A stretch of DNA of 64,000 bases from NCBI RefSeq assembly GCF_037975245.1, contig NC_092570.1:13909001-13973000 (forward strand), written 5' to 3'. Below the pieces are notes generated by a model that saw only the letters and a list, made by a program, of their open reading frames with translations, made no database searches and was not told the DNA's origin. Numbering within the stretch: the first letter of the stretch is position 1; each line of letters opens with the position of its first letter. The position numbers and the translations under genes were made by a program. The DNA is from Apostichopus japonicus (taxonomy: Eukaryota > Echinodermata > Holothuroidea > Aspidochirotida > Stichopodidae). Of this stretch, positions 1 through 12,945 are shown piece after piece.

Positions 1-515
1 AAAGGGACTATTTGCGGGTTGTTTCCCCTCATTAAATATATATATATATACGGAAAACTGCAACGGAACTTTTAATAGGATAAAATTGAGTAGCATAACT
101 ACTTGCAACGTTACAGGATATGAATTTCAGGTTGTCATTTATTATTTATGGTTCACTGAATATTATTTCAGGATTCGGTATTATAAACAGATGTGAAAGC
201 GGCTGGTTTTTATCTTTGACAAAACTTCACCTCCTGATAAAGGTATGATGACAATTGTTATTAATTATTATTTATAGGATGACTACACTTGATGTCTTTT
301 ACTCTGGAAAGCGCCTTTAATGCTTCAATCATGATGACGTCAGCTCCTCTGTACAGGCTTAGATGTTATTGTGAATCCTTTTTGTTTAATAAAATTCTAA
401 TAACTCAACTAGATCCTGTTCTTTTAACTTCATATCAACAACAGAACACCTTTGGATAATATTCAACACCATTTGTCCTTGTTTTCCAATTGAGTGTTTT
501 GTGTTGCATCTGGTA

Positions 516-560
516 TGTGTATTAGACTAAATAGTCCAGTCACTTTAATTGATGAACCTC
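516..560. repeat. Dispersed repeat, copy 1
   Basis: Shares TAGTCCAGTCACTTTAATTG followed by ATGA with 52336-52376 and 54265-54306. A related segment, GCGCCTTTAATGCTTCAATC at 312, recurs as CTCCTTTAAGGCTTCAGAG at 53992. Confidence 0.7.
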
Positions 561-566
561 ACTTGA

Positions 567-657
567 TTAAAGGGTCACACTTTCTCAACAACAACAAATT
601 TAAAGTGGTCTATTCAACATAGCAAAATCAATTGCCTTGCCTAAAGTCACCCTTTAA
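567..657. mobile_element. Short TTAA-bounded MITE candidate
   Basis: TTAAAGGGTCACACTTT on the left and the reverse complement of TTAAAGGGTGACTTTAGG on the right, each with TTAA at the outer edge. Only 91 bp, so it may be a fragment. Confidence 0.5.
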
Positions 658-3317
658 CCTTCTTCATCCGTGCTTTCTACGGTTATAAATTCGGTTTCAC
701 TTCCCCACATTGAGTTGACATTACGTTGAGTTGACATTACACGAAGACATTACAAATAATGATGTGTATTTACTTAAGTCATACTACATAACACTATGTG
801 AAGGAAATGCAAGTCCCACTGCGTGTGAATATTCCAAATATAGTTAACTGACTTCAACCGCTATTTGAACAAATGTGGGGATTAAAGAGTTATAAATATT
901 TGTCTATCAATGTTGACTGTCAAAGTAAAAATATTTTTTTTATTTTTTTTATAAAAGTGCTTTGACAGCAAAGTGGATATGTCCCTAAAGGCGCGAACTG
1001 ACCGAAGGAACACATTTTTCACTGAAGCTTAAGAGAAATTATAACGAGGATTATATTTGAACCACAGTTGCATCAGATTTGTTACCTATAGTGACTGCGA
1101 AGTCCTTTAAATACCAAATCACAGTCGAATCTATGGTTTTGAAGACTCACTTGGGAATATTTCTAGTGTCTTAACATTCTCTTACCTTCGTTAATTTGTG
1201 AAAGGCGGGAAAGAATTAGCATTTTTAACAAGTCTTTATTGTCGGCGAGTCTGTGTTGTCTCTGCGTTGATGCCGGAGCAGTTATATCTGAATCTGAGAA
1301 ACTTTTCTTGCCAATTCGAAGAATTTTCTTTCTCTGCTGCGAGACACTCAATTGTAGAAGACTCAAACACACTGCAGCGAAAAGACAGGCTGTACCTATA
1401 AATAAATACATAAAACTGTGTAGATGTAAAAGTTCCAAAATGAATATTACTTAAAATTAAAAGGGGGATGCAAATGAAAAGGTTTAAGAATAATCATATA
1501 CAAAATTATGGCTTCAATCACTTTTTGAGAAATACAAAATGAGATATCTTCGTTTTCCATGTAATATATACATGTTCGATGACGGACTGAGAATACAGAA
1601 GAATCAGACCTCAGGGTATAATAATTTAAATTTGAATCATAATAGAGCTTTGGATTCGCCGAATACCGAGGACTCGGACTTGGACGATATTCCGCGTACC
1701 TTAAATAGAAGTCGCTGTGCGGAAATGATACGTTGCTCTACGTCTTGTGGCGGTGTATTTAGGAATACAGCGACATGTACGTTTAGAACAAAGACGTATA
1801 TGTTAGGTACAACGACATATAACGTGACCCATTTTGCGTTCCATAGTTTATGTCTACATATTGTTACAACGTTATACGTATTAGGAAGGTAATTAAACAA
1901 AAAAAAAGAAGAAAAAAAGAAAATCGACATCATATGAAACTAATTGAACTGGTCAAGGTTTCCAGTTTTGTTCATTAAATGTTTTGTTAAAATAATTAAG
2001 CCTCTTGAGGATTTCATTTGAAGTTAGTGGGAATGTCTTTTATAATAGGAATGCAAATATGTTAAACTTATGTTATTTGTTTTTTGCAGAAAACACAAAG
2101 AAATGATGCATTGGGGATTTAATAAACCGATCATAAGCACTTGGGACGGAAATCGTTGCCATGGGGATCGTATAGGCGGTCTCTTGGTTACGAGTAGGTA
2201 AAGGCTCAATGTACTTTACTAATTCGGGGAGTGTTTTGAGGTGATAAACGGAAGACGGAGTGGGGAGGGTGAAAATTCATCCTCACCCTGAACGATATTA
2301 TTTGACACTATAAATACGAAGATTGGCAGATTAAGGTCAACTTACTGAGTTTCTTACTTGGTACATCAGCCCTGGCTTGTACGTCACAATCTTTCTCCCC
2401 ACCCCCTCCCCCTTCCACCTCCCCTCCCTCGGAAAAATGACCCCATACGCATATGATTCCAACATACTACTTGCATAACCTCTGACCCCGTTGCAGGAAA
2501 ATGGATTTAAACAGATGGTTGCAAACAAATACAATCCACGTATTTGATTGTAGAGAAGGATTTCCAAATTTGGAGAAAAAAGTTAGTGAATGCAAATTAT
2601 GTGGGATTCACTAGTTAATGCCCATATCGTTTGTGATTTTGTTTCAAAATTTTCATTCGGGTTGTAACTTACTAGTCAGTCTTTTCCGTCCTGAATAAAC
2701 ACCCTTATCAGCCCTCCATCCCCCCCCCCCCTCCACCACAACCACCCCAGACCTATCCCGGTAACAATAACTAATGTTGTAGACGATAAGTTAATATTAT
2801 GGCTTCTAAAATGACTTTTTACCTTGTTATTTCTGAAGTTTTGAACACATCGTTATCTACTGCAACTTTATCGGGGCCAAAGAGGTCAAATGCAACCCTT
2901 TTCTATTCTTTCTCTTAGATATATGATATGCAAACTAGGTATAGTAAACTGGTCAAGTAACACAATTAACAACACCATTAATGACACCATTAATAACACC
3001 ATTAGAACGTTATAGAGACATAAATGTTTTGAAGTGACATACAATGGTCTTAAAACTCACTTTTATCCTTTAATATTTAATGAAGCAGCTTATGATTACT
3101 AGCAAAAAACCGTGATACTGTTCGGTCTACCCTTCAACTTATCATCTCGTTTATGACGTTTACGAGACTGTTACTGTTGCGTCTCTATTTCTTTATATCG
3201 ACTACAGAAAATTGAAGAGACTTAACACGAATTAATAGACAGATATTTTAAACCTTAAAGAGATGTGGTGTTTGACTGTTTGAGTATATATATATATATA
3301 TGTATATGTATATCAAG

Positions 3318-3361
<44 letters not shown>

Positions 3362-4507
3362 GAAAAAATATCCCGCATTTTAAATGTGTAGATCCCAGGT
3401 GGGCAAAGTTCGGGCCACGAGCAGACATCCTACAGCTCCCCCCTCCTCCCCACCCTCAACAACAACCCTCACCATCGCCTCCAACACAGAAAGGAGAAAC
3501 ACTAACAATAGAACTACCAACATGTTCTTACCGAGAGAATTGTAAGCTATGAATGGAATAGTTTCTTTTCTGTTTTAATCATGAACCGTTAACTTCCCCT
3601 ATATGTTTTTCGTTTTTTATACTAAAATATACTCAACAAAGAGAATTGTATGTACCTATTTTAGATTTTACATGAAAAAGAAAGAATTAAGTTCGTTTCT
3701 CTAAACTTTCTTCCCGAGTTTTATTTTTCTTTCTTGTTTATTATCTGAACTAATATATTTACCTTAGTCAACTAGAATGGCAACAGAAACAATCAAATTA
3801 GTCTCAAAAAATTCATGGGATTTGCAAAGTTGAACAAATACCATTGTATAATTGCACAGTTTTTACTTTACACTACAATTATACGGAGATATTCAAGGGC
3901 TTTCCACTTTGCAAGATGGAGGGGTATATATATAGGATATCCAACTATGTGAAAATATGAAATCGTTCGATCGGAAATTAGCCAATTTTTAGTGATAATA
4001 ATGTAACGTTAACAAGATGTTAATACACATTGTGGTTCTTTTGGCGTTCCACAGACGAAAACAAAAAATGTATTGATGATTATGTATTAATATAAATAAG
4101 CATGGCATGTGAACGGGCAGTAAAGAATTTGAATATTAAATAAGTAACCAAGTTTATATTCTATAAACAAAAACAAAATAAAACGACTTGTTAACATAGC
4201 TGGTAAAAAAGAAAAATGATTTTTTTTTTAAAGAAACTTACGGATTATCTTCTTCTGAGGCAAACTGTCGGGTAATATTTATGCATTTATGAACTTTTAG
4301 ATAGTTAGTCTTCAAAATGATCAGCAGTTTATTATTTATATTTTTGGTAAAATATTCACAAATTATTAAAGTAAAGAAGAAAGGTTGTACTCACCGAAAG
4401 ATTTCATTTTGACTGTATATAGAAAGGGAAAAAAAGTTCCTTTTAAAAAGTTAAATATTTTTTTGTGAACAGATTCGCAGTAATGTAAGTATCAGTAGCA
4501 ATAGCGT
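658..4507. other. Non-coding, AT-rich
   Basis: No frame here shows a domain, splice logic or coding composition. Poly-C runs near 2720 and 3440 and the TA tract at 3285 are the only clear landmarks. Confidence 0.6.
3285..3358. repeat. TA microsatellite
   Basis: TA tract with a TGTATATG interruption. Confidence 0.95.
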
Positions 4508-4640
4508 AGTATAGGCGATGATAGAGAACTGACATCCAAAAAATTAATCGACCATCGGATATAAAAGACACTACCAGAGAGAGCCAAGACTTGCTGTTAT
4601 CTGGCGTCTAAATGAATTGGCGAACAAATTTATAGTCCAC
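4508..4640. repeat. Dispersed repeat, inverted partner at 6820-6925
   Basis: CGACCATCGGATATAAAAGA, AGACTTGCTGTTATCTGG and ATTGGCGAACAAA occur in order here and, reverse-complemented with a few changes, at 6820-6925. Confidence 0.75.
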
Positions 4641-5393
4641 TGCTTGTTTTTTTTTTTTTTTTTTGGTTAAATTAGCTACATGAATAATGTTGTCAAATCC
4701 GTTCCCCGGTATTCTTTAAAAAAAAAAGAACGCACGAGAATCAGAAAAGAAATAATTTGAGATATCTTCTTCCTTTCCTCTTTTGTTTTGTAATTAATAG
4801 ACGGAAACCTTTGATAAATGACTTTTGGTTATGTTTGCTTATCCAACAGGTGGCAATGGCCTGTTAGAACAATTTCACAACCCCTTTCTTATTTATTATT
4901 ACTTTCTTCTTTCCTTGACGAACTTCTTCAATTTAAGTGAAAGAAACAGGAAACAAAGGGCAGAAGCTATAGCTGTGCACGTCATCATTATCTTCGCGGA
5001 TATGTGAACTTAATTGCTACGGTAGCTTGAACAAGCCGTTGGTTTTTTCTTCTCCCTTTTCTTCTTGAGGGGTACGGGGGAAGGGGAGGGAGAAGTGGCT
5101 GCCTTATTTCGCTGTTAATTAACGTTCTCTTTTACTTCAGTCAAGGACAATGTTGATTGAATGTTCTCTCGGGGGTTTTTGGAAATGGTAAACTTGTTAA
5201 TTTCAGGGCAATATTGAAGTGGTTACTTAGGTTACAAGGCATCTAAGTGAAATGTTATTTACAATATTAAATTTTGTTAGGGCGGGTGAGGGGTTGGGGT
5301 AGGGGACGGGGTGTGAATAGGGATACGGATAGAGTTTCACGACGATTTTAGTAAACCCATCGAGTATTTCTAAAAAAAAAGAAAAAAAAGACC

Positions 5394-5544
<151 letters not shown>

Positions 5545-6819
5545 TTGTTCATATATACAAGCAACGAATTATAACCACCGGAAGGTTCCCTTAATGCACC
5601 AATTAATCACACATTTTTGAATAAGACACAACATTTTGTATCGCTTTAAGTGGTCTAGAAAGTACTTACTATAACTTGAAAGAAAACGTAAAATATACTG
5701 CCAAGTTAGTATAATAAAATCGACATCAACAACTGTTGTATTTTAAAATTGCTTAAAACTAAAAATATCCAGTTTGTACATCCGATCTCCGATCCATACA
5801 ACTTCTTCCTAGAAATCAACGGTTTTAACTACATTTATAAAGGAAATCGGATAATTTATGACTTTATACACAGATATCTCAGGCAAAAGAAGCTTAATTT
5901 ATTAAATGCTTTCGAGCAAATGACTTTTAATACACTCATGTAGGCATGTAAAACTTAAATTTTGATATTAAGGAAATTTATTACTTTTTTTGTAATGAAA
6001 AAAAGGAGTTTATTTTTTTGTTATCGTTTTATTTAGTGTTGTAAAATTTAATCGGTATGAACAACACAACCTTGTTAACTTCTGATTAAATAAAGTTAAG
6101 CCGCGTAAAAAGTGAAGGCTGTTTCTATGTTTTGTATGATCTTGAAACACGACAGTCTGTAGGTGTAAAACGCCCATCAATTGTGCTATATACAGAGCGA
6201 AGTCATTTACGTCACAAGAGTGACGTGAGTATATGTAAAAGGTTTCTTGATGCGTTCAGAGGGGGTCTGATGCGTCTCGCTGGGTGGGGGGGGGGGGTCA
6301 AAAATCTCTGTCAATGTTGAAATTGAAAACTGTTGGTTGCGTTCAATTTAAAACCTTATATCTTCGTATTTCACCAGATTTAGTAAACTGACAACTTTTG
6401 CGTTCAGCTGGGTAATACTATGCTCCACATGTCCGTGTCCAGAGTGACGTATGCCAACAAATGCTACATTTATTGGAGCTGCTGATACTATGGAAAGCCA
6501 CAAAAGGTCACAAGTGATGATAATTAGGCCTAATGTAAAATAGGTTACAATCATAATCTAAGTGTAAGCGATGATACATACAAAAGTACGCGATGATAAC
6601 ATTAAAATACACAATCTAACAAAACAAGGTGATAATATGTAAATTATAGTCCTTTTGGCGTTCCACAAAGATACATCACATGATAACATGGAAACGCCTT
6701 TTTGGGAGAGACAACGGAACGCGAAAAGGATTACAGATTTTGATAAGGGTATACAAAGTACAATATGAAAATACATATACTTTTATATAATTATTATTAT
6801 TATTATCATCGATCGTATC

Positions 6820-6925
6820 CCTTAAAATGAATTTTGTTCGCCAATTCCTTTAGACTCCAGATGACAGCAAGTCTTGACTCTGGTGATGTATTTTTATCCG
6901 ATGGTCGGCTATTAATTTTATTTTT
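6820..6925. repeat. Dispersed repeat, inverted partner of 4508-4640
   Basis: Plus strand TTGTTCGCCAATTC, CCAGATGACAGCAAGTCTTG and TCCGATGGTCGG are the complement of the first copy. About 2.2 kb separates them. Confidence 0.75.
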
Positions 6926-8687
6926 TTGCATTTTATTTTTGCTTTCCATATATAACAACGTTGGTTTGTACTAAGGCTTCTATAGACTCAAAGAAAGAAA
7001 GCGTTGTAGGAATCAAGTCATTTTTACTGCCTGTGTTGAACACTTTTTAGTCAATCTATATACGGTCAATTCATTTCACGTTTACCTTGGTCAAAAACAT
7101 CGGTTTTCGTAATATGAACATGTTGGTGACTGACCAAAGGTCAAAATTGACTGATAACAAGTTAATTTAGTTCTTTCTTCTTAATTTCCTAATATAACGC
7201 CAAACGATTTCCATCCTCTTTTCCAGGATAAATTTCTACTTTTCTTAATGAATTAAATGGCTACACTAAACAACCACCGACGTTGTTCGTGATTGGCGGA
7301 GACGAGGCAGACGCCTTTGACACGTGTGAAGTTGGGGAAAGTACAAACCAATTAATCACATGTAAGCATTTGATTCTATAGTGATTAATATTTAGAGGAA
7401 ATCATTACCTTGATCGGAAAGATAAAGAACAACTTTGATTGTTACTTTTTGAAAACTATAACCTTAAAAAACGCTGGATAATATAGTGTAGTTTTCTTCA
7501 GAACTAATTATATAATTGGCAATTTTCCAATATACTTTTTTAAGATTCATGAATTACCACTGACGTGCTGAAAACCATCGTCGGTCGGGGGAAAAAACGT
7601 TCCTAAATCGGGGATGAATTAAGGCAACTCCTCCGGGTCCAGGATGCAGATCGAGGGGGTGTTGGGATGTACTCCCCCCCCCCCTTTCACCCTCACAGAA
7701 AAATTGAAGAGTATTTATTAACACAGCCTTGCGCTTAGCTATAGACCAAATATGTAATGTAGTACATATGCATCAGAATGCACCATTGACGTGTCTTAAA
7801 TCTTTTTAGTCTTAACATATAACATCATAGAACTCAATGCCTGAATGTTAATGCGCTTTTTGATTGATCATAATGTGTATATATATCTTCTTCTTCTTCT
7901 TTTAAACAGAAAGGAGTTTTGCAAATGATGAATCTTATATATTGAAGCGATAGTCATGACTTAATTAACACTAAATTAACAACAGTTGACATTTGTTTCA
8001 ATAACACTAGATACTATCTATACATTCATCCGGAAACTATATGAACCACCAAAAAATGAAATATAGAAGTTTTTTTTATCTCCTACTGACAAAAATGGCA
8101 GCTCCTGGCGTGACTGACAATATAGTTTCCTCATATATTTTGGGGAGATTTATTCATCACAAAGATCGCTATCATTTAAGCTAAAAATGATGGTTTAGTT
8201 GGCTCCTTGTTTGAGTTTTATTTTATTGTTGTTAGTCCAGTTTGGTTGCAACATCATGACAATACGTTATATCACGTTACGCATATTTGGTACAGCCTTA
8301 TATTTTTAGGGAGTTGTTCCATAACAACTCCCTGATAATATTATATATCTAACTCCCAGCATTTTCTAACCTATTCGCTGAAGTGAAGTGTCCTACCAAA
8401 GATCATATAGTGCTAAATATAGGTTATCACACACGCACAACTTAAACCAGCATATTAATGGTTTCCCTTTGGTTTTACTATTTGTATTACCACTATCTCA
8501 TTACCATAAATTTTGCAAAGGTCCTTTATGGCAAATTATTTTTTATTTTCTACATTTTCACGTTTATTTTCTTTACATTTACATAAGAAACTTTTATAAG
8601 CTTTTTTGGGGTGTATTTTGCATGGAAATTAGCTTTAATGTTGAGAGGGCTGTTGCACTGTATAGACGAGATTATAATGCTTCAATG

Positions 8688-8982
<295 letters not shown>

Positions 8983-11196
8983 GAAGCGTCTTTAAAAGTA
9001 CCCGTCTTGAACTCAAATTCTCTTTCCATTCATACAATATAGTTAAGAAAAAGGGAAACATGATTTTACTTAATGTTGCACCCTTGGTATTACGGCAAAC
9101 AACATCCTTACATTTAATATCTGAATTGTTAATATTTTAAAAGCAATATGAATACTAGAGACTATGAAAAAATTAATATAATTATTATTATTTTTTGTGG
9201 AAGTCTTTGTGATAGTAGAAAGAAACAAGTCAACATATTAGGTTACAAAATAACTCATAAGATATCCTGTCAAAGGTTTATTCAATGCTTGCAATATTCT
9301 TCTTCGCGAGGACGTTTCTTCAAAGAATTATTCATGGTGAAATGAATTTCGTTCGTAAAAATCATGAAAGGTTTGTAACGTTGTGAACAGATGATTTGAT
9401 ATCAAAACATAAGTTGTCGTGCGAAAGCTCTTGCGATTATTTTCCGTTGAACGAAACTTATATCCTTAATGTGTGAGAGAAAGAAAGAGTTTGTTAAAAT
9501 TAATCATTATATTAGTTTCAAGTATAGTTTCTTACTTAGTTGTTTGCTCAGTTCTTATCAGATCAACCTTTTAGCCTGTACGGCTCGTTAATTTAGATTA
9601 CTTTTAGAATATTCCTATCCATTCCGGGCACTTGTGATAATATCAAAAAACTAACTGACACATCACACAAAACTAAAAGGGAAAATAAAATAAATTTAGA
9701 ATGTTTGTTTCAGTGTTAATTACATTTTATCATCGTGAATGAAATGATGTAGCATTATTCAGGGAAAAAAGAAAAGAAATAAAAAACCTTTATCTTTCTT
9801 ACTTTTACAATTACCTGATGTTAGGGGGAGACTTTGAAAAGTAACCCATATTTTTCTTCTTTTATGCAAGAAAACTGCTTTTATTATGTTCATGGGTGCA
9901 AATCCATGATTTAAAAAAAGAGGTATACGGGCCATGAAATCGTTGAATCAGACTCATATACGGGCGGGAGGAGGGTCTGTTGGTCCTCCCCAGGGAAATG
10001 TTTGACAATTTTAGACGTGAAATAGAGTATTCTGGGGGCATACTTAAGCGATTAATTAGGTCTATAAATGGATATATAAGATAGGTCTAACCGTAAGGTT
10101 AAACTTATATTTGTGTGTGTGCGTTTGTTTTGCTATCTGACCGAGGACTTGAACAAAAGAATTTCAGGTCCTCGGTTGTGATTTCTAAAGAATCACCACG
10201 TCCTCGGAAGAATTCTATTGTATGGGGTATTGTTAAAGTTAGGGTACGTGGATTTGAACAATGGAAAATACAACGGGGTCCTCGGTCTGAATGAAACACA
10301 AACATGCGTGTGTGTGTGTGTGTGTGTGGAATTAAAGAGGGTGTACAACCCCCAATTCTCCCCCCCCCAAACCCACCCGTCGGTCCACGCCTGTGGTTTG
10401 TATTTCGTATCACATCATGATACGGCCGCCTATGATGTTTTCACTGTCTATACGTTTTGTGACAAAGTTGAGGTAAAATTCTTCTAAAAGGAAGCCAAAA
10501 CCAGACAATAAAAGTTAATCCTTTGATTGATATACAAACTTAAACATTCGAAATACTCGCGAAATTAACAACAATTTAAAAAAGAACAAGCGGACCTAGT
10601 GTCAATATTATGATGGTTGTAAAACGACGGTGACTTCCCTCACCGGGCAACATATAACGATTAGTGTGGATTGAACTCTGGATATAGATTGCCTTATGGG
10701 ATTCACTGAACTCTCACGTTCTTACGTTGGTAAGGTAGCCACCAAATAAAACACTTCCCATACGTCTGTATGTAACCTAGCTACGAACACCGTTTGCCAA
10801 TTATGAAGGATGTTCGGAAATAAACGGAAGCGTCAGAAGTGATTATTAATGTCTTTCACATCAGTAGTTAGTACAAAAGCTTATATAATAAGAAGATTAG
10901 AAGAGTATATATTTCACAGAGCATTATACTCAAAATATAATTAACGCGAAAACAATTAAATTTGTAGTGTTCATGATTTAATGGCAGTGTATACTGTTGA
11001 TTTGCTGTGTGACGTCAGCGATGTCTTTATACGTTTGGTGTGGTTGAAACACGTTTCTTCGGTATATACAACAATGTATTAGTGCGTGAAATGTAGATTC
11101 AATTGTTTTTAACTTAAAGGACGACTATATAATAAACACAAAAATATAAATCAATGTTGATACCTTGTAGACCGCTAAAAACACTGCTATTAGTCC

Positions 11197-11199
<3 letters not shown>

Positions 11200-11288
<89 letters not shown>

Positions 11289-11296
11289 ATGTATAT
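11200..11296. repeat. Compound TA/TG microsatellite
   Basis: TA tract followed by about 11 TG units. Confidence 0.95.
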
Positions 11297-12244
11297 ACTT
11301 GACTCTGTTAAGTGCTCACGAACACGTGCTGTATATTATATTATATGTATGTAATTCCTTTTGGATAATGAAAAAGTTTAATATGATTCATCTCATTTAC
11401 AAATTCTGAATAACAGTGAGACCGGAAGTTAAAATCAAACAATAAACATAATTGACAGTCAGTTACATTTTTTTTCTTCTTATGGGTAATGTAGACATTT
11501 TATTTAGGCCTTGAAAAGCATATCTCAATAAAACTTCACATTTCCCCCATCACCAAAACCCGTTAATATGCTGGTTTCATGCTGGCAAAACATGCTGGTT
11601 TCTCGTGAATTGTGCGTAACTACAACAGGACTCTCGAACTGTACTTAAGTACAACAATTCTCAGCAGATGAACCTAGATTAGCCGAGATTTTGAACATTT
11701 GTATGATGTATCAAAACCCTTAATAAGATCAACCTTCGAAAGCAAAATAACAACAACAAATATAAAAAATATCATACAATACAAGTATAGTCCTACTTCG
11801 TACCTCGGTAATATAGAATTTAACAATTAGTGAATCTACAGATTTTTTTATGAAATGGTAATCGTATCTCCATCGTTTTTACGGAGGGCGCTATCATATT
11901 GTTCCTATCCGATCTGTTTCGCTATCTACGGCTCTGGTTACTAATGTGCGTAATACTTAATGTTTACATAACTGTTTATCAAAGAACTATACGATCCCGT
12001 ATATACATGCGAGCACGCCGGAATAACGTGCATACAGGCGCGCTGGGTGATTGGATAATTCAAGTTTCCACTTGCGCAGTGTGGTCGAATGAAAATCGGT
12101 GCTTTTGGAAACGCATGATAAGGTGCTTTAAAGCAATTAGTTTGACTTGAAACTTCAATAAGACGTCTCAGAAGATATCTTTTCAATAATTATAAAATAG
12201 TGATCAATGTTCGGTACTGTTAATATTGTCAAGTTTCGCGGAAC

Positions 12245-12246
<2 letters not shown>

Positions 12247-12318
<72 letters not shown>
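12247..12318. repeat. CA/TA microsatellite
   Basis: Short CA run then TA tract. Confidence 0.95.
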
Positions 12319-12320
<2 letters not shown>

Positions 12321-12703
12321 AGTGATATGAGAGCGCTGCACTTTGCTAATTTTGAGCGTGGATGGAGAACCACATTGTACAGTTATAGGATTTGAAACAT
12401 ATTTAAATTATTGATATCAATATTAGGCATGATGAGACACTGAGGTTACACTTAAAATCTGGAATAACTTAACACCCCCCCCCCACCCCATCAGAACCAA
12501 ATCGTGACCGAATGTATATGATAATATTGAACGACATATACCGGAAATTTGTTAATGTTTCAGAGTCGCTCTTAAAATGCAAGAAACATTGCGAAAAGCT
12601 ATTGACATATACAAGGAATGGTAAATCGACTTTTAACCCTTTAAACCCAGAATTTGAAACATTCATAGTATAAATATTTAGCAAGCTGATGCACCGTTCG
12701 AGT

Positions 12704-12945
12704 TCATGGTGTGATTTGTGAACCACGCTTGGCTTCCATCTCTTGTTGGATGTTGACCTTTTTAGCTGCGACCTCGGAGTCATCGATGTATTCATTAGAT
12801 GCCTCCTCTCGGCTACCATACAGCCTGTTGAAGAGCAGGTAAACGATCAACATTGCGATGTTTATCCCAGCCATACAGCGGAATAAGTTCCTTGCACCAT
12901 AGTTGTCGTAGAACACCCCTCCTGCCATGGTTCCAATAGCTTCAC
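12704..12945 (-). CDS. MFSD6: MFSD6-like coding exon 3 (terminal)
   Basis: Acceptor TGGTATAG after a T-rich tract; the first two bases GT complete a serine codon with the last A of exon 2. It encodes the last helices (AGGVFYDNYGARNLFRCMAG) and an acidic then basic tail, ending at TGA 12706-12704. Confidence 0.85.

Noticed and set aside
1163..1933. Overlapping frames of 91-117 codons near the left edge
   Set aside because: Frames on both strands overlap, none shows a domain or splice support.
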